DNA of 64,000 bases from Proteinivorax hydrogeniformans (GCF_040515995.1 NZ_CP159485.1:1860001-1924000), one strand, 5' to 3'. Positions 8,624 through 17,440 are shown, numbered from the stretch's first letter. Notes: a model not told the origin generated them from the letters alone. A program made the numbers and translations.

Positions 8624-9562
8624 CTAATACATAGGTATAATTTCTTTGCTCATTACCTGTTGTTGCAAGTCTTCAATATTTTGCATATCAAGGAACTGCT
8701 TAATGAAATCTTTAAATTCATTATACTTTTTGTTAGTTAAAATGACGGCTATAGTGTCGTCTTTGCTTGCTTCTTGAGTTTTGCTATTGGTAAGAGCTCT
8801 GATGTTTAGTCCTAACTTATGTTCGTCAATTTCATCACCATTCCAGATAGCTGCATCAATTTCATCATTTGCTAACTTATCTAATATTTGACTGTAAGAA
8901 ACTTCTACATACTCAACTTCTTTTTGACTACACTCATAGTTTGTTAGAATCATTTGATCAGTTGAGGCCGGATCCAAAGCAACCCTCATACCATCTTCGA
9001 TTTCACTTTTGTCTTTATCTTTAAGAATTAGAACATGGTTACCAACATAGCTATTTTCACCAAACTCATAAGCTATCTCAATATCATTGTTTTTTCTTAT
9101 CTCTAGCTTAGCTGCTAACTTTGATACAATAACAAAGTTATATTTCCCCATATTAAGAGCCTCTATTCTTTTTGTAGCACCTCTCATAAAAGCTAGGCTA
9201 AAAGGAATGTTAGCCTCATCGAAAGTCTTATACAATCCAGTAGCTAAACCTTCGTATCTTTTTGAGTAAGGAAGTGGCATTACTGCCATAATTGTTCCAA
9301 TATCTGCTATCCCCCACAACTTTTTATAGTCAATGCTGGTTATAAAAGTCCCCAAATGCCCTCTAGATTCTAAGCTAATAGCTTTTTCGTCTTTTAAAAA
9401 GCCTATAGCTGTTTGAACAGTGCCTCTTCCAGTTTCAAATTGATCGGCATAGGCACCTACAGTCAGTATCCGATCTCCTATCTTTTTACTTAGCATTTCT
9501 TTAGCTAGCGCGACAATTGTTCTTCCATTTTTGGACATTAACTTTTTTCTATAATCACCCAT
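8624..9562 (-). CDS. yhfZ: YhfZ-type transcriptional regulator
   Basis: A regulator of about 312 residues: an N-terminal winged helix-turn-helix (about residues 10-75, with YADQFETGRGTVQTAIGFLKDE as recognition region) and a C-terminal periplasmic-binding-protein-like ligand domain (about 95-310). This is the YhfZ architecture. The start is set at ATG 9562, preceded by AAGGGG at good spacing; the frame is open to 9622 but has no ribosome site there. It is the first gene of the operon, as a local regulator often is, and probably binds the perfect palindrome upstream (9587-9600). The ligand is presumably the pathway substrate. Confidence 0.85.
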   Translation of the reverse strand: MGDYRKKLMSKNGRTIVALAKEMLSKKIGDRILTVGAYADQFETGRGTVQTAIGFLKDEKAISLESRGHLGTFITSIDYKKLWGIADIGTIMAVMPLPYSKRYEGLATGLYKTFDEANIPFSLAFMRGATKRIEALNMGKYNFVIVSKLAAKLEIRKNNDIEIAYEFGENSYVGNHVLILKDKDKSEIEDGMRVALDPASTDQMILTNYECSQKEVEYVEVSYSQILDKLANDEIDAAIWNGDEIDEHKLGLNIRALTNSKTQEASKDDTIAVILTNKKYNEFKDFIKQFLDMQNIEDLQQQVMSKEIIPMY

Positions 9563-9586
9563 TATTTCAACCCCTTCAAATCTACG

Positions 9587-9600
9587 TACAATAAATTGTA
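9587..9600 (-). promoter_or_regulatory. Candidate operator of the yhf operon
   Basis: The palindrome TACAAT-AA-ATTGTA is perfect over 6+6 bases and lies 25 bp upstream of the yhfZ start. Just upstream on the minus strand, TAGACA and TACAAT are spaced 18 bp, a plausible promoter. The site would overlap the transcription start region, fitting autoregulation by YhfZ. Operator identity is inferred. Confidence 0.45.
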
Positions 9601-9813
9601 TATTGTATTTTAAGAATATCATAATTGTCTAAAAATATCAAGGCGAAATTTTATTTTGTCTCGCAAAAAAAAATGTTAAATAAGTGGTTTTCCGTTATTC
9701 CATATAAAACGTCATTAATAATATCAGCATGAACATGCATTACACTCAGTTTGAACATTTTTCAAATTGGGCAACCAATAATGTATAAAAGAATGTGCAG
9801 TTACCCTTTTTGA

Positions 9814-11338
9814 TCATGTTGCTAAAGCAAGGCCTAAAAAAGTGCTAGTACCATACCACGGTGGCGAAGTGTAAGTAGCAATACCTGTACTAAGAAAGTA
9901 ACCGTCCCCATCACTTTCTTTTTCAAAAACCATTGATGATATTAACTGATCTTCTTCTGTATTTATATTGCGATAAAAACCAGGCTCTACCTCATAGAAT
10001 TTATAGTTTTCTCCATGAAAGCTTGCTGTTAAATATCCTTTATCATCTACTCCTATATTTATTGAGTCCCCTAAAACCACTAGCGCCTTTTCTTTTGTGG
10101 TGTAACTTCCTCTTGTAGTTCGGTATTGTCCAACATAGTTTTTGCCCCGTTGTTTAGCCCCTTCAGTAAGTTGGTAGATTGGTTGCATATCTTTGGGAAA
10201 GTACCTATCCATAAACCCATTAATAATATTGTTTTTTGCTTTATAACTGCCACCGTTTAAAGAAACAAACATTCCTATGTTATGCTCCGGCAATAAAATC
10301 ATGCCGGTATGAAAAAGCATGGTGGTGCCGTCATGACCTATTATCCGTTGACCGTTGATTTCATAATCTATAAAGCCATAGGTAAATCCTGAAAGCTTAG
10401 GGTGATGACAAAACTGGCGGCTTTGCATCTTTTCGATGGTGTCAGGTTGTAAAATTGTCTCATTTTCAAATCTACCCTTTTGGAGGTTAGCAATCATAAA
10501 TTTAGCCATATCATGGGATGTACTACTCATTCCCCCTGCAGGTGCGGAGATAAACTCAAAGCTTCCTTTATGAAACTTGCCATCAGCATAATTGTATCCC
10601 TCTGACATGTTTGCAACCAAGCTTTTTGGCAATGGTTGTGAAAAGGTGCTGCTTTCCATACCTAATCTACTTAAAATATTTCCCTCTATATACTCTTCAA
10701 AGGACTGCCCCGATACCCTTTCTACTATATACCCTGCTAAAGAGGTTCCATAGTTTGAGTAAACTATTTTTTCCCCTGGTGGAAAAACTCGAGCAGGCAT
10801 GTGGCTCTTTAGACCTTCTTCTAGAGAGGGCATATCATCCTCTGAAAGAGCTAATAATCCTTCTGTAATATCTTCAAACCCTGGTGTGTGTCATTAGATG
10901 CCATAGGGTAACCGGCTGAGCTTTGCTACCGCACAAAAGAGTATTTGGTAAGTTAAAATCTAAATAAGTGTTTACATCAGTATGTAAATCTAGCTCCCCC
11001 TGCTCCACAAGTTGCATCACTGCAGTCCAGGTAAACAACTTAGAAACAGAGCCCGGTCTAAATAGTGTTGTCTCAGCTTCTACAGGTATCCTTTCTTCTA
11101 AATCTGAGTATCCGTATCCCTCGGCCAATAAAATCTCAGTTCCCTCTACTACAGACACCGTTGCCCCAGCAAAGTTATGCTCTTCCATTTGTTTAGTTAC
11201 TAATTCATCGAAAAAATCTTCTAGATCATCTAATTTAACCTCTGCATCTAAACCATAAGCTGGTGTATGTGCAATAGTACTTAAAATTATAAAAGCAACT
11301 ACCAGTCCAACCAAAAAACTACTAAAATATCGTTTCAT
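9814..11338 (-). pseudogene. Frameshifted and 3'-truncated beta-lactamase-family serine hydrolase
   Basis: Two frames make up one class C beta-lactamase/PBP-like hydrolase. The first (about 10874-11338) has a signal peptide and the nucleophile motif SVSK (Ser97, Lys100), then stops after LMTHT. The second (9814-10900) continues with GFEDITEGLL, YSNYG (Tyr motif) and GHDG (third motif). The break is near 10887, where about two bases seem to be missing from a THTAG-type sequence. The second part ends at WYGTSTFLGLALAT, where relatives continue into membrane helices, so the 3' end is lost too. The start ATG 11338 follows AAGGAGTG. Sequencing error could explain the frameshift, but the missing tail supports a true pseudogene. 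Confidence 0.8.
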
Positions 11339-11350
11339 GAGACTATCCAC

Positions 11351-11804
11351 TCCTTAGTTCTTATAAAGGTGAAACTTCAATCAATGGGGCTTGCTTCTCC
11401 CCCAATGATTGTTAGTTAAACCAATTAACCGGTAATAAATATAATAGTACTCTTACAGACAGTTATTTTCAATAGCTCGGTCAAAATTACCTTTAAGTTA
11501 ACTTTTATTTAATAAATTTAGCTACTATAAAATATTGGCTCAAGAAATTAGTACACAATCAGCCTATACCTTTACTGTAAATCTTAAAGATGAAAAAGGA
11601 GATATATTGTCATATTATGATAAAGAAGAGGGACATTTATCCTGTCGGTAAAATGAATAAAAAGTTAGTATCACCGTAATATGGCGATACTAACTTTTTT
11701 AAACATTTTTTTATGATGAGAGCCCCAGCACCGTCATTCTGAACAAAGTGAAGGATCTATGATTTTCCCGACCGTGATTACACAAGCTTAAGTCTTTTCT
11801 AATC
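11351..11804. other. Gene-poor gap with a coding remnant, a hairpin and a repeat
   Basis: No full gene was seen. On the plus strand an open frame without a good start (11502-11651, 49 codons) encodes a protein-like segment containing AYTFTVNLKDEKGDILSYY, perhaps a decayed gene. A terminator follows at 11659-11700. A degenerate copy of the genome's dispersed GTCATTCTGAAC…GAAGGATCT repeat lies at about 11733-11760. Confidence 0.4.
11659..11700. terminator. Strong bidirectional hairpin
   Basis: AAAAAGTTAGTATC and GATACTAACTTTTT form a long stem with one mismatch around a short loop, flanked by A and T runs. It would end transcripts from either side, including that of the 116-codon gene (11805-12155, minus). 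Confidence 0.7.
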
Positions 11805-12155
11805 TTACTCACAAGACTCATCTTTTATATCTAGCATCTCCCACATAAAATCCATTCTTTCTTTGTCCTCTATCCCAGTTAAGTTAAAGGCATTTTCTAT
11901 ATTTGCCTTTCCATCTTCATCTATTACCACAAAAAGATCTCCAAACTTATTGATATAAGATTTCTGATTTATATTTTCTTCACCTCTGGAATCAACACTA
12001 ACCCAGGGCATAATAATTTCTGTAGGTTCTTCTATATCTTTATGGTAAATATCAATAGCTGTTATATCTGGATACTGTAATATTCTTTCAAATTGATTAT
12101 TTTCTCCTTTTGTACATCCTACAGTAGTTTCTATTTTATCTCTCATTGCAGCCAT
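11805..12155 (-). CDS. Hypothetical protein, 116 residues
   Basis: A small acidic soluble protein that I do not recognise. No signal peptide, membrane span or known motif is visible; the sequence alternates charged and hydrophobic residues as a real folded protein would. It starts 49 bp upstream of any other gene on this strand after a CCCCCC-complement (GGGGGG-rich) ribosome site. The small membrane protein gene at 12225-12503 is 69 bp upstream on the same strand and the two may be co-transcribed from the shared-architecture promoter at 12537-12572. Confidence 0.6.
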   Translation of the reverse strand: MAAMRDKIETTVGCTKGENNQFERILQYPDITAIDIYHKDIEEPTEIIMPWVSVDSRGEENINQKSYINKFGDLFVVIDEDGKANIENAFNLTGIEDKERMDFMWEMLDIKDESCE

Positions 12156-12224
12156 ACCACCCCCCTTTTGAATTTATATGTAAAATTTAAAGATAGCTTT
12201 AGGCTCTAGGTTAATATTTTTATC

Positions 12225-12503
12225 TTAAAACTCCTCAAATCTTATTACCTTGCTTTTTTCCTTTTTGTCAATACATACAGAAAGATAGTGAGCCATCACA
12301 AAAGTAGCCCCTATAACTGCACAAAGAATCGCTAAAGTAAAGTAACCAGTTGCATAGTTTGAATTAATTATATAGTTGTACGCATCTCCGCCAACATACG
12401 CATTTACTGCATTATACCCACTATCATAAACATACATCTTATAAAAACCTCGCCCCACAAAAATAGCAGCTAAGCCATAACTAATAAGCGCAGCTAAAAT
12501 CAT
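12225..12503 (-). CDS. Small membrane protein, 92 residues
   Basis: An unrecognised protein with two predicted membrane segments (about residues 1-20 and 46-70), a polar Tyr/Asn-rich loop between them, and a charged tail ending in KEKSKVIRFEEF. The N-terminal helix has no lipobox. An AAGGGGGAA ribosome site precedes ATG 12503. The promoter upstream carries a weaker copy of the palindrome seen before the BREX operon at the same spacing to the -10, which hints at co-regulation with the defence island. Function unknown. Confidence 0.65.
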   Translation of the reverse strand: MILAALISYGLAAIFVGRGFYKMYVYDSGYNAVNAYVGGDAYNYIINSNYATGYFTLAILCAVIGATFVMAHYLSVCIDKKEKSKVIRFEEF

Positions 12504-12536
12504 ACAAAAATTCCCCCTTAAATTTATACTAAATCA

Positions 12537-12572
12537 ATAATACCAAAATGTTTTGACAGCATTATGTCATTA
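12537..12572 (-). promoter_or_regulatory. Promoter with shared palindrome (third, weaker copy)
   Basis: On the minus strand, TAATGACA-N6-TGTCAAAA (12551-12572) is followed after 8 nt (CATTTTGG) by TATTAT (12537-12542) as -10. The right half-site and the spacing are identical to the promoters at 17404-17440 and 36386-36422; the left half-site matches at 6 of 8 positions. Confidence 0.6.
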
Positions 12573-12578
12573 AGGGAT

Positions 12579-12620
12579 AAGAAAATCTGTATCGACTCTA
12601 AACGATACAGATTTTCTTGT
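12579..12620. terminator. Bidirectional terminator
   Basis: A perfect 16-bp stem, AAGAAAATCTGTATCG and its complement CGATACAGATTTTCTT, around an 8-nt loop (12595-12602). It lies between the 89-codon gene (ending 12670) and the promoter of the membrane protein gene, and would end the former's transcript. Confidence 0.75.
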
Positions 12621-12669
12621 TATGGTCACGTTCTCCCCCTAGCTATAAGGCTTTATAAGGGGTTAGTTA

Positions 12670-12939
12670 TTACCAATAACGCTTCTCCAAATATGACAAG
12701 AACGATTTACTATCTAAAACTTTATAGCATGGGCTGACTAATTCGTTAGGGGATATGCTTAAGTATTTGTTGGGATCTTTTAAGGTATTCTTCCAGGCAT
12801 CAGTTATGGTCTTACCGTTTAAACTAGGTGACGTAATATTTTTTAGCAAGTCTTCATTTTCCTTTGGTATAACATGAATGTGCTGATAGTCTGAGTAACT
12901 ATTATTGCTATCTAACCTCAATTGCCTTTTTTCGTTCAC
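12670..12939 (-). CDS. Hypothetical protein, 89 residues
   Basis: A short unrecognised reading frame with a normal-looking amino-acid mix, an IHVIPKENEDLL segment near residue 22 and an aromatic C-terminus (YLEKRYW). GGAGGTTATC lies about 20 bp upstream, farther than ideal, so the start is uncertain. It sits at the edge of the defence island next to the nuclease-like gene at 13068-13922, with a strong terminator behind it. It could be a remnant of a longer gene or a small accessory protein; there is no evidence to decide. Confidence 0.5.
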   Translation of the reverse strand: MNEKRQLRLDSNNSYSDYQHIHVIPKENEDLLKNITSPSLNGKTITDAWKNTLKDPNKYLSISPNELVSPCYKVLDSKSFLSYLEKRYW

Positions 12940-13067
12940 GCTCTCGATAAATAATATTGATAACCTCCTTCCATAATATGCTTATATAAATTAATATTTT
13001 TTTCTTTAAAATCTATGCCCTTATAGAAAGATTAGTATATAGGCTATCCCCTACATTTTACTTTCCA

Positions 13068-13922
13068 CTAAAGCTTTAAAATATAATTGCTATGCTTTTT
13101 AGCCTTAAGGTTATCGATTGACGTTATTTCTTTTCTTGGGTCGGGAAAAATACATTCTACTATGTGGAAGCTATAGCTTCCTTTATGTTTTACAATTCTT
13201 AGGTACACTGGGACTATAGGAATATCACTAGGCACTTTCTGAGCTACTGCTAGTATGGGGTAGACCAACTTATGTTTGGCAAGGGATTTGTGAGAGTTAC
13301 TTTTTGCTTCAATTACAAATAACGTATCTTTTCCTTGTCTTTTTTCTACAAACAGGGCATCTATTTCAACCTGCCCTTTATTATGACTTAATACCTCTGT
13401 TGTTTTTGAATGTGCCTTTAATTTAAAACTAAAACCAGCTTTGCCCGTAGTGGGGGCCGCTGGTATGGCATTATTATCAAGACCTAAAGCGTGACTGATA
13501 ATGCCACTTGTTAATGCTAAATTCACCAAAGATGTTTCAGACAAAAACGGCATAATACTGTAGCCTAATAATTCTTTTGTTCTAGAAACTGCAGTAAAAG
13601 GTTGACCTTTATCCGAAAGCACCTCATCGTCCATTATAAAGAAATCCTTCAAACTATCCCTGACTTTTACTAAAACAAACCTAGTACCTGTTCCTTTTTC
13701 AGAAGCACCAAGCCTAAGGACCATAGCATTATTAACTTTTAATTCTTTTCTAAGTAGTTCAAAAGAATCTATTGATATTTCCGGGGCAGTATTAACTTTA
13801 GGTAAATCATTGGATAAAAGATATTCTCGAAATGATTGCGGCCCATAAATTGCAACATCCTGATTAGAGATTTGCTTTAAGGCCGCATCCCAAATTTTCA
13901 TTTTTTCCACCACTTTTATCAT
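13068..13922 (-). CDS. Putative PD-(D/E)XK-type nuclease, 284 residues
   Basis: The C-terminal half has a convincing nuclease core: QVEIDALFVE (Glu186, Asp188) followed by LFVIEAKSN (Glu205, Lys207), the E-x-D…E-x-K arrangement of restriction-endonuclease-like folds. It is followed by a long helix and strands with basic residues (KHKLVYPILAVAQK). The N-terminal 120 residues are not recognised and may be a DNA-recognition part. It is divergent from an HNH nuclease gene (14076) with about 150 bp between, so the two probably share a regulatory region. A role in restriction or other phage defence is likely from context; no methyltransferase adjoins this pair. Confidence 0.65.
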   Translation of the reverse strand: MIKVVEKMKIWDAALKQISNQDVAIYGPQSFREYLLSNDLPKVNTAPEISIDSFELLRKELKVNNAMVLRLGASEKGTGTRFVLVKVRDSLKDFFIMDDEVLSDKGQPFTAVSRTKELLGYSIMPFLSETSLVNLALTSGIISHALGLDNNAIPAAPTTGKAGFSFKLKAHSKTTEVLSHNKGQVEIDALFVEKRQGKDTLFVIEAKSNSHKSLAKHKLVYPILAVAQKVPSDIPIVPVYLRIVKHKGSYSFHIVECIFPDPRKEITSIDNLKAKKHSNYILKL

Positions 13923-14075
13923 TCCTTTTAAATCAGTTATACTTTTCTGTATTCTTGTTCATACAAACTTCTCCTGCTTTTCACATAATTTTCTGTTGAT
14001 ACCTTCTCAAATTCTAATCTTATGGTATGATATGGTAAAAGGATAGTCTATTACTATGCAAAGGGGACGGTAACA

Positions 14076-15197
14076 ATGGTAACTTTGCCACAGCACGAAG
14101 GCATTAATGTAGGTATGTTAAATCAAAGTATAGCTTTTAAGCAACTAACTAACAGTTACAAAATCTATTGGCTATATGCAGTTTTTGAAGAAGTTATCCG
14201 GGGAAATAGACAGATTCCATTCGAAACTTTGGTTTGTAGAATGGTCGCTAAAAATTGGTTTTCTTCTATTCAGTATAAGTTAAATTTAGGAGCTCAAGAC
14301 AAGCTTTATAACCTAGTTACTTATATACACCAAAGGTATATTCCAGAAGTTAAAATACAAGAAGAACACCTTCATGAGCAGCTAGTCCACCTGGCAAATA
14401 CAGAATCTGATCGTGATCTTCATAAAAAAATTCGTAGCCTTGAGCAATATGTGCCATACAGATTATTATCGATATTCTTTTCAGATGAGCTTAAAGGCAA
14501 AAAGGACTATAGCAAACAAAAGATAATAGAAGAACTATCAAATAAAGATAAGAAAGTTCTCTATTCCATCAATAGTTCAAAAAGGTATATCGTCGTTAAT
14601 AACCCATGGTTTGAATACATAAGGCAAAATCAGTCTATAATTAAGGGCTGGTTAATGTATCATTTAATTACTTTTCTACAAAAGAGAAACCCAAATGTCC
14701 CCGCAATACCTTTTAAAATCACACCTCCAGCACAACGGAGTTTAAACCAGCAAACAAAATTTTGGAAAGCTCTTTTAGAAGCCCACTCTTTTAAAGATAT
14801 ATATACCGGTGCTTCATTAAATGGCGCTAATTTCTCAACTTACGGCAACTTAAGTCTGGATCATTTTATTCCATGGAGTTTTGTACTTCATGATGAGATG
14901 TGGAACTTAGTTCCCACATTTAAAAACATAAACAGCAAAAAAAGTGATAACCTCCCCAGTCTAGATGCTTACTTTGATAAATTTACAAGCCTACAGTACG
15001 ACTCAATCACTACAGCTATTAAGGTAGGCATAAACTCTAAAATCTTAGAAGATTACTTGACCATAAATAGCTCATACAACCTTAAAAGTTCAAATGTTCT
15101 TTTAGATAAGGAGAGATTTAAAAAAGACTTAAAATCTACTATCGAACCTCTATACCAAATAGCCGAAAATCAAGGGTTTCAGCAGTGGGTGTTTTAA
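14076..15197 (+). CDS. HNH-family endonuclease, 373 residues
   Basis: The C-terminal region has an HNH core: LSLDHFIPWSF (Asp262-His263), then WNLVPTFKNINSKKSDNLP with Asn277 and the lysine/asparagine residues of the third element. The N-terminal 220 residues are helical and unrecognised, perhaps DNA-binding or partner-binding. AAAGGGG lies 9 bp before ATG 14076. It is transcribed away from the PD-(D/E)XK-like gene and toward another nuclease-like gene with a shared terminator between. Such HNH proteins occur in defence islands as restriction enzymes or toxins; the specific system is not identified. Confidence 0.75.
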   Translation: MVTLPQHEGINVGMLNQSIAFKQLTNSYKIYWLYAVFEEVIRGNRQIPFETLVCRMVAKNWFSSIQYKLNLGAQDKLYNLVTYIHQRYIPEVKIQEEHLHEQLVHLANTESDRDLHKKIRSLEQYVPYRLLSIFFSDELKGKKDYSKQKIIEELSNKDKKVLYSINSSKRYIVVNNPWFEYIRQNQSIIKGWLMYHLITFLQKRNPNVPAIPFKITPPAQRSLNQQTKFWKALLEAHSFKDIYTGASLNGANFSTYGNLSLDHFIPWSFVLHDEMWNLVPTFKNINSKKSDNLPSLDAYFDKFTSLQYDSITTAIKVGINSKILEDYLTINSSYNLKSSNVLLDKERFKKDLKSTIEPLYQIAENQGFQQWVF

Positions 15198-15240
15198 ATA
15201 TAAAAAACTTCAGCCAATTTTACTGAAGTTTTTTATATTT
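15196..15240. terminator. Shared terminator between convergent nuclease genes
   Basis: A perfect 18-bp stem (15196-15213 and 15223-15240) with A-rich and T-rich ends around the loop CCAATTTTA. It lies between the stops of the HNH gene and the convergent gene at 15260-16531 and can serve both. Confidence 0.85.
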
Positions 15241-15259
15241 TAGAACTTGTGAACGAAGT

Positions 15260-16531
15260 TTACCATGTGGATAAGACTTCTTTAATTCTTCTAAGCAACT
15301 CACTTTTAAAAGCCCCAGGACTCTTATTATCTATTCCAATCGCTTCTTCTTTACTCCAAGTGTATTTAAATGCAACTCCGGGGCATATATTAAGCTTTTG
15401 CATTTTTGTTTTAATTATCTTTTCATTTATAGCAGTTAGATCATTGTCATTTAACATTTTATTTTTCTCTAGGAGATTAAAATACTCTCCCCAATCAGTT
15501 CGATTTCTTTGTTTAAGATTATTATTTAATACTTCATTTTTCCAAAATGTTAAATAGCTGTATAGTGAAGCGGAAACACTAGTCCATAAAAGATTAGATG
15601 ATCTAAAAGCAAAGTGAAAGTTAGGAAGTACCTCCCATTTATTTGCTAAATCTAGCACTTTATCTACACTTAGCGTCGAATAAAAGTCACGGGACTGAGA
15701 CATAGTATCTCCGGGATATATTAGAAGATTTATAGACCATCCATTGTTCTCCAGTACACTTGCATGTACTGCTACTTCCTTAACTCCTGGTTTGTTATCA
15801 AGATGAATGTAGTGATGCCAACCTCTGTGATAATCTACCACACCTAGCTCTGTTTCTTTCATTATTTCAATACAACGCCGGTCTAACAAGTACTTATTAT
15901 CTTTGCACAACTCAAATCGATCGTAGGGGTTTAGCTCAGGGAAAAATTCTGAAACATAATCAAGAAAGTCACTTACGATACTTAAGTCTGCATTGTTAAT
16001 TAAGTTATTTTCAATTAATAAACTCAGTTTAGTAATAATTTCTTTCCAAGTTAGTACAATAGGTTTTTCTTCTATTTCATAATTTTCATTAAATCTAGAG
16101 TTAAGTTGTTCTAGCCAAATATTTTTATGGTCAGGTTTGTTTTCAATAACAAAAACCCAGTCTGGCTTATATTTTATAAACCCATCATAAACGCCCTCTC
16201 TATCAGTTCTTTCTACTTTATGTTCCCTGTCCAACCTCTCGTCAGTGATTACAATCGAAACCAATCTTCCTTTTTCTCCTTCCAGACGTCCCTTGGTAGT
16301 TGACCTAACTTGAGTTTCAATTGTATCCAATCCACCAGATTGATGCATCAAGCCTTTTGGAATAAGATTAGTTTGGTTTTTTTGCATTTCATCTATGACT
16401 ACTTCTAAAAATAAAACCTCAACTAACTTAACTGTTTTTATTAAAATTAGAAAAGCTCTTGTAAGCTGATCTTCATGATGTAAAGGCTTGTTCTTATAAG
16501 GAATAAATATGTTTAAATAATCCATAACCAT
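15260..16531 (-). CDS. Putative PD-(D/E)XK-superfamily defence protein, 423 residues
   Basis: The N-terminal part begins with a helix containing HHEDQLTRAFL, then the strand-turn-strand VYDGFIKYKPDWVFVIENKP, which gives candidate catalytic residues Asp124 (or Asp116), Glu130 and Lys132. This order (E in the first helix, D, then ExK) is that of PD-(D/E)XK nucleases. The remaining 290 residues are not recognised. The gene stands alone on its strand, convergent with the HNH gene. Being in the same block as BREX suggests a defence role. Substrate and trigger are unknown. Confidence 0.6.
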   Translation of the reverse strand: MVMDYLNIFIPYKNKPLHHEDQLTRAFLILIKTVKLVEVLFLEVVIDEMQKNQTNLIPKGLMHQSGGLDTIETQVRSTTKGRLEGEKGRLVSIVITDERLDREHKVERTDREGVYDGFIKYKPDWVFVIENKPDHKNIWLEQLNSRFNENYEIEEKPIVLTWKEIITKLSLLIENNLINNADLSIVSDFLDYVSEFFPELNPYDRFELCKDNKYLLDRRCIEIMKETELGVVDYHRGWHHYIHLDNKPGVKEVAVHASVLENNGWSINLLIYPGDTMSQSRDFYSTLSVDKVLDLANKWEVLPNFHFAFRSSNLLWTSVSASLYSYLTFWKNEVLNNNLKQRNRTDWGEYFNLLEKNKMLNDNDLTAINEKIIKTKMQKLNICPGVAFKYTWSKEEAIGIDNKSPGAFKSELLRRIKEVLSTW

Positions 16532-16834
16532 CTCCCCCTTTCCTATTCTTTATTTTGTATTACCATTGGTGAAAAGGCCTCAAAGAGCAGCTTTTTTCAT
16601 ACGTAGAAAGCTTATATCAATTTTTATATACATTTACATGGCCTATCTACAGACGACATAGCTCATTAACTTCGTGCTTTAACTGGTTTAATCTTTTTAA
16701 ATTTATACAGCAACTATAGCAACACTATCAAGTTCATAATTATAATTACAATCCAGAACCTATCTTTTCCTTAAGCACACAAAATATCTTAAAGCAGGCT
16801 CCATTAATAATTCTTGAATGAGCTGACAGTTACA
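16532..16834. other. AT-rich gap without recognisable features
   Basis: About 300 bp between two minus-strand genes. I see no open frame, repeat or strong hairpin here beyond general AT richness. Confidence 0.5.
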
Positions 16835-17200
16835 CTATCTTAATACAACCAAAATCAAGTTTGTCAAAACAGTTATATAGCCTATTCCCCCTAACAAACC
16901 CGTTATCAATCTGCGGCTGTTGGTTGACTTTTTTAGTTTAGTTGCTTGAGTTAGCCAGTCTATAAACATTACAGCTAAAAAGACTATACCCCAGGTAATT
17001 GACCCTATATACCTAAAAAAAATCATCGCAAGAACAGCCATAGCCTGCCCTAATAATACACCTGAGCAGCGGGCACAAACTGGTAATTGGTAGTTATTGA
17101 TAAAAAAGCTGCGGCTGGCCTTTTGGTGACACCCAACTGCGTGCCCAAGTTTCATAAATTTTACCCAACTTTTATTTGAATTTTGTACCACAACTTCCAC
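16835..17200 (-). CDS. DUF2085 membrane protein
   Basis: About 121 residues with the DUF2085 signature: LGHAVGCHQ…RSFF near the N-terminus, LPVCARCSGVLLG (CxxC pair) at about 40-52, a FIDWLTQ segment and STNSRRLITGLLGG near the C-terminus, with three predicted membrane spans. The family's function is not known; the conserved Cys and His residues suggest a metal or cofactor site at the membrane. The start is a GTG at 17200 or 17191, inside the 3' end of the zinc-ribbon gene; an ATG at 17155 would leave out family residues. The overlap indicates co-transcription with the zinc-ribbon gene and thus control by the palindromic promoter at 17404-17440. Confidence 0.8.
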   Translation of the reverse strand: MEVVVQNSNKSWVKFMKLGHAVGCHQKASRSFFINNYQLPVCARCSGVLLGQAMAVLAMIFFRYIGSITWGIVFLAVMFIDWLTQATKLKKSTNSRRLITGLLGGIGYITVLTNLILVVLR

Positions 17201-17369
17201 AAACCCTTAATATATTATTTTTTGTTTTTCCCATTCCACACAGGCCACACAAAAACCCAAAAGGTCCAAAAATAAGATAACCTAAGCATCCTTTGCCAGC
17301 TCCATATCCTTTTGAATCAACTTCGTTAATCACCTGTATGTTTTCACTTTTACAATTCGGGCATCCCAT
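17172..17369 (-). CDS. Small zinc-ribbon protein with hydrophobic centre
   Basis: A 65-residue protein with CPNC near the N-terminus and CGSC near the C-terminus, forming a four-cysteine zinc ribbon split by a Gly-rich hydrophobic stretch (GCLGYLIFGPFGFLCGLCG) that could touch the membrane. The start is ATG 17369, with GGGGAGG eight bases upstream; the open frame to 17432 includes the promoter itself. It overlaps the DUF2085 gene by 29 bp. The promoter shares its palindrome and geometry with the BREX promoter. Function unknown. Confidence 0.72.
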   Translation of the reverse strand: MGCPNCKSENIQVINEVDSKGYGAGKGCLGYLIFGPFGFLCGLCGMGKTKNNILRVCGSCGTKFK

Positions 17370-17403
17370 CCTAACTTCCTCCCCTATAATTATATTTTTT
17401 ATC

Positions 17404-17440
17404 ATTATACAACATTCTTTTGACAGGGGCATGTCAAAAG
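17404..17440 (-). promoter_or_regulatory. Promoter with TTTTGACA-N6-TGTCAAAA palindrome
   Basis: On the minus strand CTTTTGACA-N6-TGTCAAAAG (perfect 9-bp arms, 17417-17440) is followed by TATAAT at 17404-17409, exactly 8 nt after TGTCAAAA. There is no good -35 at 17 bp; the palindrome covers that position. It matches the BREX promoter in arms, spacer length and distance to -10. Confidence 0.75.
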
